Positions 43,433-59,554 of a DNA stretch of 64,000 nt are shown in pieces. The DNA is from Diphasiastrum complanatum (Eukaryota; Streptophyta; Lycopodiopsida; Lycopodiales; Lycopodiaceae), in NCBI GenBank assembly GCA_029204225.1, contig CM055101.1, positions 60,903,340 to 60,967,339 of the forward strand, written 5' to 3'. A program made the position numbers and the translations under genes. The notes under the pieces were generated by a model. It saw only the letters and a list, made by a program, of their open reading frames with translations, was not told the DNA's origin and searched no databases. Numbering within the stretch: position 1 is the first letter of the stretch; each line of letters begins with the position of its first letter.

Positions 43433-44420
43433 TTTTCCATGCCCTAAGGCATATAAGACCAAACAGTACATCAAAAGAGATGGAAGTCAGACAGATCAAT
43501 GCTGTCAAACAACTTAACTAAAAATAGATTAACTAACTAAGAAGAGAATTTATGGCCAAGATTTTATGGTGCGAAGACCGTTTACAAGTTCAACTGGACA
43601 TCTCTTCATTTCTCTAACTCTGATTCTATTCAAACTCTCACTAATAGCATTACATTAACTGGACATCTGAAACTCAAACTCAACTATTCTAGCTTCGAAT
43701 TCCGACTTGACCAATATCTATTTTGTTTCAGCTAAATGTTTAGCTTCAACAAAACAAATTTTACGGTCTCTATATCTGAGGTGTTTCCCTGTATCTTCAC
43801 TTTTTGCAGAACCTCTTTTCTTTCCATCACTTGTACAAAGGTGAGTTCTTCATCCAGGAAGATCTTGGTATCTTTCAATTTATATCTTTGATGCAATACA
43901 TCCCGTCGAGACTCCAACGAGGTGAGGTTCAAGACTGGGGTGCTAGCATCTTTCTTGGTACGTTAGGCTGAGTTCAAACCTTTGTCATGATGATGAAGAG
44001 TAGCTTACAAATTTTTTTTGGCTTCTACAAGGGCATCCTGAGGATCCGTGACGCCTCTGACACGAACATTGCGGGCCTTTTGCTCTCGCAATCGGCTCTC
44101 AGTAAGTGTACCAGAAATGAAAGAAACTAGAGCATCCGATTTACCTGGACCTTTGAGCACATCTGCCCAAGATTGCATAGCTATATGATGCTGCTCCACT
44201 TTACTTTCGAGTTGCTGGATCGTAGATGAAGTAGCTACGTGAGAGGATGATGCGCATTGGATGGCTGTAATTTTCTATTTGAGTTCTACAATGGATGCAT
44301 CTGCCCGCTGCGGGTGTGATTGAATTGATAGGATCAGTTCACGGTGACCATCCATCTCTTTCCGGTGGATGGCAAGAAGTCCAAAGACCCTTATCATTTC
44401 TGCACTGAGTAGGGTTTTGT
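43431..44420 (-). mobile_element. ORF1-only LINE-derived element, copy 1
   Basis: Minus-strand order: coiled-coil-like part (HRELILSIQSHPQRADASIV, 44390-44270), HIAMQSWADVLKGP, LTESRLREQKARNVRVRGVT (44199-44005), then RRDVLHQRYKLKDTKIFLDE and ELTFVQVMERKE (43932-43732). About 300 bp of 3' UTR ends at the hairpin 43452-43439 and the (TC)n tail. The layout (coiled coil, RNA-binding VRG.., KDTKIFLDEELT) resembles L1 ORF1p. No endonuclease or RT is present. Confidence 0.68.
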
Positions 44421-44860
44421 TGATTGCATGTTAGTGGTGCTGTCGATACGACCTCTAGACTATGTTTTTTGGACAAAATTTGTTGAAAATTTACGTTTTT
44501 TGGCTATAAACTGATTGTAAGAATTAGTATTGAGCAAAATCAGAACTTTCTGATCCTTAGAAGGATTGTCTTATCTGTAATTAGGACTGGCTGTAACTTG
44601 TACTTGCATGAAGTTAAGATCCATCAAAACGTGCGAAAAGAGTCAAAATCTGGTCAAAATACATGGTGGCAAATGCAATGGAAATTTTTGATATTTCACG
44701 GCATGATGCTTATTTTTTGTTTGCCATGCCCATTCTCGATTTTTTTGAAATGTATCAAGTAGTTGTGAATTTTCTGAAGTTCTTAATTTTTAACTCAATG
44801 AATTTAGATTAGGAGCAAATTGAAAATAATGCGATCATAAAGGAATTTTGAGATGTTTTT
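44421..44860. other. intron 4 sequence between elements
   Basis: No motif recognised. Confidence 0.45.
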
Positions 44861-46030
44861 CCAGTTGACTTACCTCATGGTTTTTCACCATCTAGATTAG
44901 TAGACCACATAATAGAATAAATTCCAAGTAGTCAGCCTATCTCTAGACAACCGTATCGATTGTCTTTGAAAGAAGAGATAGAAGTTAGTATACAAATAGA
45001 AATTTATGTTAGGATGGGAGCCTAGTAAGTCACCACAAGGTGCTCTTGTTTTTTTGAAGGGGAAGAAAGATGGAGGCTTCTACATGTGTGTGAACTATAA
45101 GGTAACTGTTAAAAATGAATATCGATTGCCAGGATGCATGATCTTCTGGATCGCTTAGGGGGAGCTAAATACTTCACTAAGATTGATCTCAGAATTGGGT
45201 ACCATCAGATTAGAATTCTTCTTAATGATGTGCAGAAACTTGGTTTTCAAACGAGGTTTGGACATAAAGAGTTCTTAGTGTTACCTTTAGGGTTAACGAA
45301 TGCACCTGCGACATTCTAAGCAGATGATGAGCAATTTGTTTCGTCCATATAAGGGGAAGTGTGTGGTGGTATTGTTAGATGATATTCTCATCTAGACCCT
45401 TAAGGAGTATGTTAATCATATGAACATTGTCTTGTGGATTCTTATAAGAGAAAAACTTTATTCTACGTAATCCAAGTGTGAATTCTTTAAGCATGAACTA
45501 GTATATCTTGGTCATAAGATCACCCCTTTTGGCTTGAAGATAGACAAAGATAAAATCAAGGCAGTAGTTGAGTGGCCGATACCGAAAATAGTTAGAGAAG
45601 TTAAATCTTTCCTTGGATTTACTGTACTCTTCCATAGATTTATTGAGGATTATGCCAAGGAGGCAACCCCTCTCAATCCACTCCCATGTTACAGATTGTG
45701 GATCTAGATCTATCTTAAGTCGTCAGAATGGACGGAAGTGATACTGCGATTGGAGTAGTTCTGTTACAAAGTGATAGGCCAATAGCACTTGAGATCAAGA
45801 TATTTATTGGACCTCACTTGCGTTATACAACTCAAGAAAAAGAATTATTTGTTGTGATTCATGCACTTAAAACTTGGAGATACTACTTGTATGGTAGTAA
45901 GTTTATAGTGTATACAGATCACTAGCCTCCTAAGTACTTTTTGCAATCGGCATGATTTGAGGGGTCGTAAAGCTCAGTGAGCTAAGTTAATGCAAGAGTT
46001 TCAAAGTATAAAAAACTGAAATTCATTTTG
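44861..46030 (+). mobile_element. Ty3/gypsy RT-RNase H fragment
   Basis: Plus-strand pieces: FSPSRLVDHIIE (connector), [59 protein letters not shown] and VVVLLDDILI (LLDD active site). SKCEFFKHELVYLGHKITPF and FLGFTVLFHRFIEDYAKEAT follow. RNase H comes next (MDGSDTAIGVVLLQ, QEKELFVVIHALKTWRYYLY) and ends VYTDH. Several stops and shifts. No LTR, gag or integrase. Confidence 0.78.
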
Positions 46031-46870
46031 GTGTGTGACAACTATGATTCACCATTAGCATTTGATCGATCCTTCTTTTCTATTTTTGGGGTTGAAACCA
46101 GTTTTAATCAGCATGCTACGATTTGGGCAGATGTTCTGACTCTGAAGCTTTTGCATTGTGGCACAAAATCTGTTTTCCACATCATAGAGCATATCAGTCG
46201 ATGAGATACATTCTCCTTTTTCTTTTTGATTTTCAATTATCAAAGACGTGGTCAAGGAGCTTACAGATGTACTCCCAGCAGGTGAGTTAACTGCCCGTGT
46301 TTCAGTCTAGGAAACAGCCAAACTTGAACTGGCTATAGAAACATGTGGTAGGCCTTTTGAAATGATGTACCAGTATAAATGAAAACGATAAGCATGTATG
46401 TTACTCACTTTGAAGTAGTTATTTCATGAAGTTTACAAAATTAAACACAAAGACTTTGATAAAATGGCATGACTAGGATATAGTTTCAGAATATAAAGTA
46501 TATGCCCTTCATTTGTGTTCAAGGACTCAAAAAGGCACATGTCTTCCCACTCGTAGCAATTCTAGATCTATATTCAAGCTGTGGCTCCATTTGAATGCCC
46601 AATATCTGACCAAACTTTTGACATAAAAACATTGTTCATTTCGGACAAGAAATAGTGCCTACTGCATGCAAGTCCAGTGTTCGGAGTTAAAGTTGTATTG
46701 TTGATGGACAATTACGTTGACCAGTCTTATGTTTACTCCCTTCAAAGTTCAAACTGACTGATCTAACTTTTAAATCTAGAGAGCGTGAATCATTTTGATC
46801 TTCTGATTCCCATTATCTCCGAAGGCTTTCTGAGGCTATGAATTTAACTTTTGTAATCAAATAAGTGCAG
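46031..46870. other. end of intron 4, nothing recognised
   Basis: No gene seen; ends with an A/T-rich stretch and acceptor AAGTGCAG. Confidence 0.5.
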
Positions 46871-46971
46871 GTCCAGCACATACATTTGACGGACACAGCA
46901 GCTGCAGATACTGCTACAGTTGCTCTGATTGTAAATGTTGTCCACTGGTTATTTCCGTCATTCGATTATCG
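46871..46971 (+). CDS. ABC1K: ABC1 kinase exon 5
   Basis: Residues 242-274 plus two bases of Arg275: VQHIHLTDTAAADTATVALI then VNVVHWLFPSFDYR. It directly continues the VAVK strand (VAVKVQH), then the D-T..AD....V..L..LFP.FDYRW helix typical of the family. Acceptor GTGCAG/GTCCAG, donor TATCG/GTGAGT. Confidence 0.92.
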
Positions 46972-47173
46972 GTGAGTTAATTCACTGCTTTGAAAACACA
47001 ACCTTATTACTTCAACTCATTTGTGCTTTTGCTTCTCCTCTTCTGATGTAAAGTCTGTGTCTCTCAGTGATTGTTTATGAAATCAGTTCTACTAGCTTTT
47101 ACATGAGTAAAAGAAGATCGAACTTGTTGTTGAGGTTGCAAAGATAAACACCGATGCTCACTGCCAATGACAG

Positions 47174-47210
47174 GTGGTTGCTGGATGAAGTACAGGAGAG
47201 TTTGCCAAAG
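47174..47210 (+). CDS. ABC1K: ABC1 kinase exon 6 (37-nt microexon)
   Basis: Completes Arg275 and adds WLLDEVQESLPK (276-287). Bordered by ATGACAG and AAG/GTAAAT. Missing from simple frame searches because of its size, but needed to link FDYR to the following ELDF and to keep phase. Introns on both sides are short (202 and 608 bp). Confidence 0.9.
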
Positions 47211-47818
47211 GTAAATTTTAGCAGTGTTTTTGTGTGCTTGAGTTGTGTGATCTTTAGCAAGTCCAGTTCTTGGAATTCTGACGTATGAATGATAACTTCT
47301 GGTATCATTCCTACATCTTCTGTGATGCAACATTTTCTCAATACTTTCCAGCAGCAAAGCCCAAGATACTGAAAGTTACGACAGCATGTACCTTTTGGAG
47401 TTTAGTGGGTCAGGTGCCCTTAGTACTGTAGTGGGTCTTAAGCGACACAGTTACACTTAATAGTGCGAAACTTCATTAATACTGCAACATTGTATTCTTA
47501 TTGTACCTTAAGGTAGCAATGGATTATTGTTGTAATTTTTCTGAAGATTATTATTGCTTACAAGCCTCCCTTGGAAGATTACCCTTAGTTGTAATCCACA
47601 TTTAGGTAGCCTCTTCTTATCTATGTTGTGGAATCAACTAAATTTCTATGTACTTCGTAGTGCTTGTTAAATTGCTGTACTTAAGAACATTTCCTAGTGC
47701 TCTGCAAGTATTCGTTGGAGGTTTTGTTTGGACATGTCACTACTAAAGATGTTAGCAACTTCAATCTGTCACACAACAATGTCTGCATACTTACAAGATT
47801 CTTTGATTAAATGGGTAG
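47211..47818. other. intron 6 (608 bp)
   Basis: No transposon recognised. GT-AG. Confidence 0.7.
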
Positions 47819-48037
47819 GAGCTGGATTTTATTCACGAAGCGAAAAATTCGGAACTGTGTGTTTACAACTTCAAGAAGCAGTCTCCACACCTTGCTCCCT
47901 ATATTGCAATTCCTGAAGTTTATTGGACGTTGAGTACTTCTCGACTTTTGACGATGGAGTATATGGAAGGAATCAAAATTACTGATGTGCAACAGATCAA
48001 GAAGCTTGGGCTAAGGCCTAGTGATGTGGCCAAACTT
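47819..48037 (+). CDS. ABC1K: ABC1 kinase exon 7
   Basis: Residues 288-360: ELDFIHEAKNSELCVYNFKK, then SPHLAPYIAIPEVYWTLSTS, RLLTMEYMEGIKITDVQQIK and KLGLRPSDVAKL. ELDF..EAKN holds the conserved acidic residues that pair with the lysines of the pocket. LTMEYMEG is the hinge. Acceptor GGGTAG, donor CTT/GTAAGT, 219 nt in phase 0. Confidence 0.94.
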
Positions 48038-48302
48038 GTAAGTTTGCTCATTGAGTTACAAAGTTGTCAAAATAAGGTTTTTGGCAATCTGAAATGCGCA
48101 ATATGTTATGGATACAGTTGTAGTAGTATGACATTATTTCCAACTATAAGTAAGTTGTGTATACAGGTAGCACTCCTTTTTATTCCCACGGTGCATGTGT
48201 AAAGAAATTAAGTCAATGGTTGTCTGTATAGTCAATGTTCGTTTAGATTTGGTTATAGTTTTCATGGAAAACTAGGATTTATTCTGTATAATGATGGTAC
48301 AG

Positions 48303-48411
48303 ATGAGTCAAGCCTTCGCAGAGATGATATTTCGACATGGTTTTGTGCACTGTGATCCTCATGCCGCAAATATGCTTGTACGAGTTGCACCAGGAAATCA
48401 TGGCTTTTTTG
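48303..48411 (+). CDS. ABC1K: ABC1 kinase exon 8: catalytic loop
   Basis: Residues 361-396 plus one base: MSQAFAEMIFRHGFVHCDPH then AANMLVRVAPGNHGFF. HCDPHAAN (376-383) is the catalytic loop with Asp378 and Asn383. Acceptor GTACAG/ATGAGT, donor TTTG/GTTAGT. Confidence 0.94.
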
Positions 48412-49600
48412 GTTAGTAGTCTTTCTCTCACCTCAGACAATTGCAAAGAAGTTTGCTTCATAAATTATTTTCTTCCGAGAATCTTTTCAGATTCTGCACT
48501 GAGATAACTGTAGATGGATTTATCTGCTGCAAAATATGGAAATCAACTCATCCATAGATTATTCCTGTATTTCAAACCAGAAAGTCCCATGTAGTGAATA
48601 GAAATTGAGGTGTTCAGTATGCAATATTTAAGGATGGAAATGTACTCTATTGGAGCAGAGGTGTGGTGCAACAATAATGGATGTTTAATCATATCAACAT
48701 TTCCAGAATGAATTTTCTTGGAAATTGTTTAATTTTGAGGGTAAAATACAAAGTTTGCTGAATGTTTTACTCTGGGATCTTCCTTCACAGATGAGATAAA
48801 GCATTCCGTTGTTATCGGTGAAAACAGGCCCGCATGTGACAGTAGAGCCTTATGTTTTGCTGGATATTTGTAAACTCTTTAACTCAGTACTTAGAATAGC
48901 TCCTAAGTGCTAGAGTGTAACATCTATTTTGTTTGTCATGTACTCTCATGACTCGTTTCCATGTAAGATATTTATGTATGTGACCATAACATTATACTCG
49001 AGCCAAATGCACATTGTTATTGCAAAATATCAGAACATTGATCATGGCTCCACATTAGTATAGTAGGTTGGTGGAGACCTGTGTAGGTAGCCATATCCAC
49101 GTCCAAAAGTTGATGTTGAAGAAGAAATCTGAAACCTTAGGTGGCTGCTAAGTTCATGCTACTTGAGATATTTTAAAGTACTTTTTTACAACTTACATAA
49201 GTCAAGATGGCCAGTCGTAATGAGTCTATATGGCTTGAATTTGGGAACCTGGAGTTTGCAGATTATAGTGTGGAAATTCTGTAGGATATTGCCACAGAAG
49301 AAGAGGCTAAGCTAAATAGAATTCCCAGTTGATGTTTAGCCTTTGACTTCTTACACTCCAGTTGAGTAAGAGCAGAAACTCCAAGTTTGGGTGTGAAGCT
49401 TTTGCTTTGTGAAATGGTAGGGCACCACGCCCATATGTAAAATAACCAACCCAGGCCTTCTCTTTTTTAAAACGGGGATAATGTGGAATGTGTCTTAATA
49501 TTCACACGAGTCAACAACCTAATATTCACACGATACCAACTGTGGTCATAGGATCATGAGCTGAGCAGGTAGTAAGAAGGATCAGTTGAGCAGGTAGTAA
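48412..49600. other. start of intron 8, nothing recognised
   Basis: Mostly AT-rich. Two short tandem words occur near 49500-49610 ('ctaatattcacacga' and 'gagcaggtagtaa'). Confidence 0.5.
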
Positions 49601-51400
49601 GGAGTTTAGATCACGTCATCATGGAAGAATCCAATGAGGAATTGGAGTACAACCAAGGATGGTGTATGGAAGAACCAGTGATCCAGCAAGTCGAAGATCT
49701 ACATCTGAAAGAACCAGAAAGGGAACCAATGGAATTGCGAAGGTCAACCAAAATCAAGCGAACTCCCAAGCGCTTTGATGACGTCACATTCATCATGAAT
49801 GAAAAGCTCAGAGATCCTTTGAGTTACAAAGAGGCAATGAGTGGGAAGGACTGGAAGCAGTGGCAAACATCTATGAGAGAGGAAAGCAATTCGATCACTG
49901 CATGGGAAGTAGTTGAAAGAACATCATTGGGTGTAAGTGGGTGTACAAGATTAAATATCAAGCCAATGGAGAAGTGGAGAGTTACAAAGCCAAGTTGGTG
50001 AGGGTTTTTGCAAATAGAAGGGGTAGACTTCGATGAAACTTTCGCGGCAGTGGCAAAAATAGGATCGATCAGACTGATTATTGCCTGGGCAACAGTGAAT
50101 GACTTTGAGCTTTTTCAAATAGATGTCAAAACAACCTTTCTGAATGGCAATTTTACTGAAGAAGTCTACATGATGCAACCTAAGAGATGGAGTATTTAAG
50201 TTGCATAAGGCTATCTATGGCTTAAACAGGCATCCAAGAGCTGGTATGACAAAATAGACTCCGATTTTCTTTCAATTGGTTTCAAAAGATGTTATTGTGA
50301 TGGAAGCCTGTATGTTAGAAATAGGACTGGAGTCTTGCACTTTATATGGACGACATTATAATGACTGGAAATGATGTTGTAGAACTCAGTGAATGTAAAA
50401 GAGACATGATGCATCGATTTGAAATGAAGGATCTAGGGAACCTCCATTATTCGAATATCTAGAAACAGGGAAGCTAAGGAAACTATAATCAGTCAAGAGA
50501 AATGTATTGATGAGATATTAGACATGTTTAACATGACTGATTGCACGCCGGTCTGCACTCCATTGGATACTGAGTTCATTTGAGCAAGAGGATGAGTCCA
50601 GTGACAGAAGAAGAAAAGAATCGATGATGAGACCATAGTCTGATAGGGTCATTGATGTACGCAATGATTTTACTCGGCTAGACATAGCCGCCGCTGTGGG
50701 AAAACTGAGCAAATTTCTGATCAATCCGGGAATTGATCATTGGCATGCAGCTAAACATGTGCTCATATATTAGAAGGTACAAGAATGCTTGGAATTCATT
50801 TTGCAGTGCCAAAGTACTGGATTGCAGGTTCTGACTGGGGTGGTGACCTCGATGACAGGAAATCGACATATGGGTATGTCTTCACTGCAGGAGGAGGACC
50901 GATCATCTGAGCCAGTTGCAAATAATCATCTGTGGCACTTTCAACCATTGAGGCAGAGTACGTTGCAGTTTGTCAAAAATCTGATTAATGAATTAGGTAT
51001 AAATGAGAACAATTTCGTGTTGTATAAGGACAATCAGGGTTGTGTTTTTCTGAGCAAAAATTCTGGTTTCCACAAGCGAACTAAGCACAGTGCCCTGCAA
51101 TGTCATTTTGTGAAAGACTTGATTGAAGAGGGCAACTTGGATCTTCGATTCTGTCCATTGCTGACATTATGACAAAAACATTAATGACAAAAGCATTACC
51201 TAGGGAGAGGTTTGAGTATATCAGAGGTAAGCTTGCTCTGAAAGATATTACGGAGGCTCCGGATTGAGAAGGGGATTGTTGGCCATTTTTGGCAATCCAA
51301 ACCCAATGGCTGGCGTGAAGCTTTCTCACGACCGTGACATATGGTAGTTAGTTACGAGTGTCTTTAGCACCGGATACCGCTAGGGCTGTCAGCCGATTTC
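49601..51400 (+). mobile_element. decayed Ty1/copia: RT, RNase H and start of 3' LTR
   Basis: Frame 49621-50001 has the region before RT (LRRSTKIKRTPKRFDDVTF, YKEAMSGKDWKQWQTSMREE, then a shifted KWVYKIKYQANGEVE). Frame 50008-50199 follows with VDFDETFAAVAKIGSIRLII and FELFQIDVKTTFLNG, then AIYGLKQASKSWYDKI and DDIIMTGND in other frames. RNase H pieces reach KRTKHSALQCHFVKDLIEEG (51172). A purine run AGAAGGGGA at 51269 and TTGTTGGCCATTTTTGGC mark the LTR start near 51279; it is cut off near 51400. Confidence 0.72.
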
Positions 51401-51600
51401 TTGCATGATATGCAAGAAATGTTGCAGATGGCTAAGGAAAGCATTAGACCGGCTCAAGAACGAGCCCAATTCTATGCTAATAGAAGTCGCTCTCCTCAAG
51501 AATTTGAGATCGGTAATTGGGTGTATCTTAGAATCCCAAAAGATTCTAAGGTCCTTCGAACGGGGAAATGCCCCAAGCTGATAAAAGAGGGATGAAAGAA
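51401..51600 (+). pseudogene. gypsy integrase C-terminal fragment
   Basis: MHDMQEMLQMAKESIRPAQE, RAQFYANRSRSPQEFEIGNW, VYLRIPKDSKVLRTGKCPKL. This matches FLHEMLQVACDSFRSAQDRA..FKVDDWVYLRIPKD in the element at 7311-8180. About 65 residues only. Confidence 0.72.
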
Positions 51601-52185
51601 AGTGTAAAGACACTCTTGCTACCATTTGCGACTACTTCCTTATTGAATTCTCTGATAAGTGTTGTCTCTTGATTGAGTGATTGTCTTGTCATTTTTGCTT
51701 TTAGCATTTGCATTAATTGCTCTCACAACATTGCTAGGGCACTTCACAGTTTGCAAATCTAATTCATGGAAGTCAAGATACTATAGATCCAACTTTTTAG
51801 GTCATTTTGTCTTATGTTAGTGATGTCACGGCTCATTTGTTTTGTGGAGATATTTGATCATTGTGTTTCCTACAATAGGGCGCTTCTATTGCTTTATAGA
51901 GATCTTTACAATAGGAAACCCACTCACGCCACCTTTTCAAGACTAGTATATGTAGGATCTCCACCAGCCATTCTATAACTTATTGATTACGATGTCTATG
52001 AGTCTCTTTGTAGGAGATGCCTGGTAGGGTTTCCTTGTAGGACCTGCACACCAACATGTTGTTGGTTGTATGGTGTTCTTTGTAGAAGCCTACTATTCAA
52101 TCAACATTTCATTGGCTATCGTTCTTATAGCATCATGCCATACATATGATGTGTTTAGCAGCAGCCGATTATTGTTCTCGTATCC
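51601..52185. other. intron 8 sequence, nothing firm
   Basis: Several 'tgtaggat/tgtaggag' words suggest LTR-like sequence near 51950-52090, but no borders are found. Confidence 0.35.
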
Positions 52186-52187
52186 AA

Positions 52188-52480
52188 ATTCTTTTGAAAT
52201 ATGCAGACAGTTTGCCCTGCCTTCCTGCCTTGGATTGCACCCCGTCGAATAGAGTGATGGGATGTACCACGTGAGTCTGGCTTACAACAAAGATTGATGG
52301 CAAGGGAAGAATGAATTTCGCTGCTGATAGCGATTCGGAGGTTACAAGAGGATTTTGTGCAATTTTGTTGAAAGCAATGAATGGAGCGTGGCCTCAGGAG
52401 GTGCTGGCTGTCCCTATGGATGCATCGGGAGGCCTAGGGATGGGGATTGAAGGGGTGGCGTCACACTTATTGTGCTTCCT
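52188..52480 (+). pseudogene. SufE-domain gene fragment (Fe-S cluster assembly), captured or retroposed
   Basis: Reading YADSLPCLPALD..., NRVMGCTT, a stop (TGA near 52258), VWLTTKIDGKGRMNFAADSD then SEVTRGFCAILLKAMNGAWP and QEVLAV. NRVMGC(T)xxVW and F.ADSDSEVTRGFC are signature stretches of SufE, the sulfur-transfer partner of the cysteine desulfurase SufS/NFS2 in plastids (and in part mitochondria). After QEVLAVPMDA the homology fades. The C-terminal half of the domain is missing. It sits in the sense orientation inside an intron of another gene. Confidence 0.72.
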
Positions 52481-52728
52481 AGCCTACCTTACTTGCATAA
52501 TAAGACTTTTGTTCTCGCCTAAGTTAAGATTACCTACATTATTAGGTCAGCCTCGCTTGGCCTTGAGTCAAGATATGGTTTCAAATTTAGCGCGCGACTA
52601 TGACCTTTTGCTTCATACCTCTCTATCCTTTTTGTCTGCTAATGCATGGCAATCTTGTGGTGCAGGCATAGGGTACGTTGATGCTTGATTCCATAATTGT
52701 ATGCATGAAAAGACATTAATAAAGCTTT

Positions 52729-52760
<32 letters not shown>
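52481..52760 (+). mobile_element. non-LTR retrotransposon 3' end with (CT)n tail
   Basis: TGCATGAAAAGACATTAATAAAGC ends near 52728 and is followed by (CT)n (about 52733-52760). The sequence before it (52480-52690) is open but shows no LINE domain. Confidence 0.5.
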
Positions 52761-54560
<1,800 letters not shown>

Positions 54561-57390
54561 GACTATCTGAAATGAGTATCAAATTGGACGCTTTTACACT
54601 TCTGGAGTCAAGCGAATTGGAGGGTAAAACTTTCCTTGTGTGGAAATTCAAAATACAAAATTTGCTTTGTGATGAGCGATTTTGGGAGATCGTGACATGT
54701 GAGGGAGAAAGACCAATAGGCGATGTTGAAGCCGCATCACAAGGGACCATAAAACCCTTTGTGTAATCAACATGTTGATTCATAACAACTTGATTCCCCA
54801 TGTGAGCTTGTCATCGAAGTCACATCAAGCCTAGAACACACTTTAGAGTATGTTCGAGGTGACATCAACAAGACTTCTATATTTGAAGCAAAATGTTCAT
54901 ACAATGAGAATGTTGGGAGAGTGAATCAATGACCGACTATCTCACCCGGATCAAGGAAGTTCACGATCAATTAAAAGCCGTCAGAGAGATAATTGATGAT
55001 GTAGACGTGGTTGAGGAAAATTGGATTGAATCAAGGAGCCGACATTGTGGATGAAGTATTGCCAGGCAAGACAACTACATTTAGAGAAAGAGGCCGATAG
55101 GCCAAATACAAATCCAAGATAGAATGCCGATTCTCAAGAGCGAAAGAAAGGAAGTTGCTTCAACTGTGAAAAAGGATGGCATCATGCATCAGAATGTCGA
55201 TCAAAGCAACAAGTAGCCGTGGGAAATCAAAGGCAAGTTGGATGTTTCCATTGGGGAAACTCAGGGCATGTGGAAGCCCAATGCAAGAATCAAAGAAGAA
55301 TGCGAGGAAGGAACAAAGGTAAAAATCAAGGTGCAAATAGGAATGCCTTCCAAGCAAACAATTTCGTGGACGAAGAAGCCAAGGCAATTGGAGAGAGTGT
55401 AGCCTATGCACTAATTGAAAAGAATTAGGGCAATTCAGGTGACAAATGGTATGTAGATTCAAGAGCCTCATCATGTATGGCCTCACATCGTGAATGGTTC
55501 TCATCATACGAAAGCGCAGGTACTGATTGGAAGGTGGTAATTGGTGATACCCGGCCTTGCAAAGAATGTATTTTCTATTGGATGCATAGCCGATAATGAC
55601 ATGAAAGTCGAGTTTTATAAAGATAAGTGTTTTGATGAAGAACATGGTCAAGAATTTTAAAGTGAGTGCCACAAGAGTTAGGGGTGATGGGAAGCTATAC
55701 ACACTTCAATCAATTGTTGATCATCAAGTTTTCATCACACAAGAATGATCAGTCAAGATTATGGCATGATCGGAATGGTCAACTAAATTGTACTAGCCTC
55801 AATTATTGTATGATCATGAGATGGTGGTCAAGGGTTTACCGCAGGCCACATTATGGGCAAGCATCATCGGAGCCGATCTCCTGTAAGAGTGTATCGTGTG
55901 AAGGCACCATTGGAGCTAATCCCCAACGATTTGTGGCAGCCATCTCAAACACAATCCATCGATGGTTTGATATAGTTCATTTCTTTTATTGATTACTTTT
56001 CTAGAAAGGCTTGGATTTATTTCACAAAGTATGAATCACAAGCAATGAATTATTTCATTGAGGTCAAGTGACTAGTTGAGAATCAAGCTGGAGAGAAAAT
56101 TAAAGTGTTGAGGATAGAGAGGGGTGGTGAATTAAATTCAACTGCATTCAACAACTTGTGCAAAGAAAGTGGGATCAAAAGACATCCTACCACTACCTGC
56201 ACACTGAAAAATGGGGTTCCGGAAAGGACAAATTGCACACTTGCGGAATGTCAAGAAGTATCTTGAAAGCGAAGGAGCTGATTAATTCATATTAGGCAAA
56301 AGCAGTCAAAACGGCAATCTATTTGCAAAATAGATCATTGACAAAAGCATTAGAGGATATTTATTGGAGTAAAGCCTAATGTTTCTTACTTATGAGTCTT
56401 TGGATGTGTTGCATTTGCTCATGTACCTAATGAAAAGAGACAAAAGTTGGATACTAAGTTCACCAAATGTGTTTCCGTTCACAAATCAAAAGCTTATAAG
56501 CTATATGATCTTGTTGGTAAGAAAATCATTGTCAGTAGATGAGTATGGAGATATAGGTCGTATACAAGACTCTCAACCAAATTAGACTCAAGAATTGGAT
56601 TTTGATGGAGGTTTGAAGAGTGAGAATGATAATGATTCACAAGTGGATAAGCAAGAGGATCAAGGCACAATGTACCTCAAAAGAAGCCAAGGAGACCAAG
56701 CTGGTTTCTTTGAACATTTGGGAATGTGGATGCATCTAATCAAGCTAAAAGTAGTGAATAGGGGGCAAGAAGAATGTTACGGGAAAGGAGACAGCCTCCT
56801 AGTGTAAACTTTGCCCTCATGGCTTCAAATTTAGATTTTCAGGAACCTAGTATATATAAAGAAACATCTCAGGGATGAACAATACAAGTGAATCATCAAG
56901 AACAACACTTGGGATTTAGTTAAGCTTCCAAAGGGGAAGAAGGCAATACAAAGTCGGTGTACAGCGTGAAGCACAAAGCGGGTGGATCTTTGGATAAGTG
57001 CAAGGCGAGATTGGTAGCCAAGAGTTACGTGCAAAAAGAAGACATTGACTTCGAGGAAACATTTGCTCCTCCCGTGGCAAAGATGCACACTATCAGATCC
57101 ATCATGCTCGTGCAACACAATATGGATGAAATTTTATTGAATGGACTCGCAATCAACGTTCTTGAAATGGTTATATTGATGAGGAGGTTTATGTTGCTCA
57201 ACCAAGAGGATTTGAAGTAAAAAACAAGGAGTCGTGTGTATGCAAGCTAAAGAAGGCCTTGTATGGCCTTAAACAAGCTCCTTCTACATGGCAAACATAA
57301 GAAAAGTAAATGAGACTTTGTTTAGAAAACTTGTGGGAAGTTTCATATATGCTACTATCACTAGGCCTGACATCTCATAACCTTGGTTCG
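54561..57390 (+). mobile_element. old Ty1/copia element, all domains decayed
   Basis: Gag start at 54572 (MSIKLDAFTLLESSELEGKT, FLVWKFKIQNLLCDERFWEI). Two knuckles lie near 55155-55275 (CFNCEKGWHHASEC and CFHWGNSGHVEAQC, the second missing a Cys). Protease is near 55445 (WYVDSRASSCMASHREWF, with DSG altered to DSR). Integrase remnants (MGFRKGQIAHLRNVK) run 55800-56400. RT starts at 56957 (KCKARLVAKSYVQKEDIDFE, ETFAPPVAKMHTIRS) and ends near 57300 ([11 protein letters not shown] in shifted frames). No LTR pair is found. Confidence 0.72.
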
Positions 57391-57476
57391 AACCACACCG
57401 GGGAAAAAAAAAAACATGAACTTAAAATTTTTAAAAAAAATGGTTCAAATCATTTGTTTGGCATTTTAGAGAGAAG

Positions 57477-59408
<1,932 letters not shown>

Positions 59409-59418
59409 ACCATAAAAC

Positions 59419-59493
59419 CAATTCGCCGGTTCGAACCTGGAGAAGCCGATTCTTTCTTGATTCGAACTCGATTCAAACAGGGTTTCGAAAGGT
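59419..59493. mobile_element. 75-bp TTCGAA/GATTCG insertion with 10-bp flanking repeats
   Basis: ACCATAAAAC at 59409-59418 and 59494-59503 flanks a segment with CCGGTTCGAACC, GCCGATTC, GATTCGAACTCGATTC and TTTCGAAA words. Same word style as 7004-7221 and 41207-41906, but shorter. Confidence 0.5.
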
Positions 59494-59554
59494 ACCATAA
59501 AACATTGTAAGTTAGTTTATGTCAGATCCTAGATAAACGTAAGTTGGTTACAGA

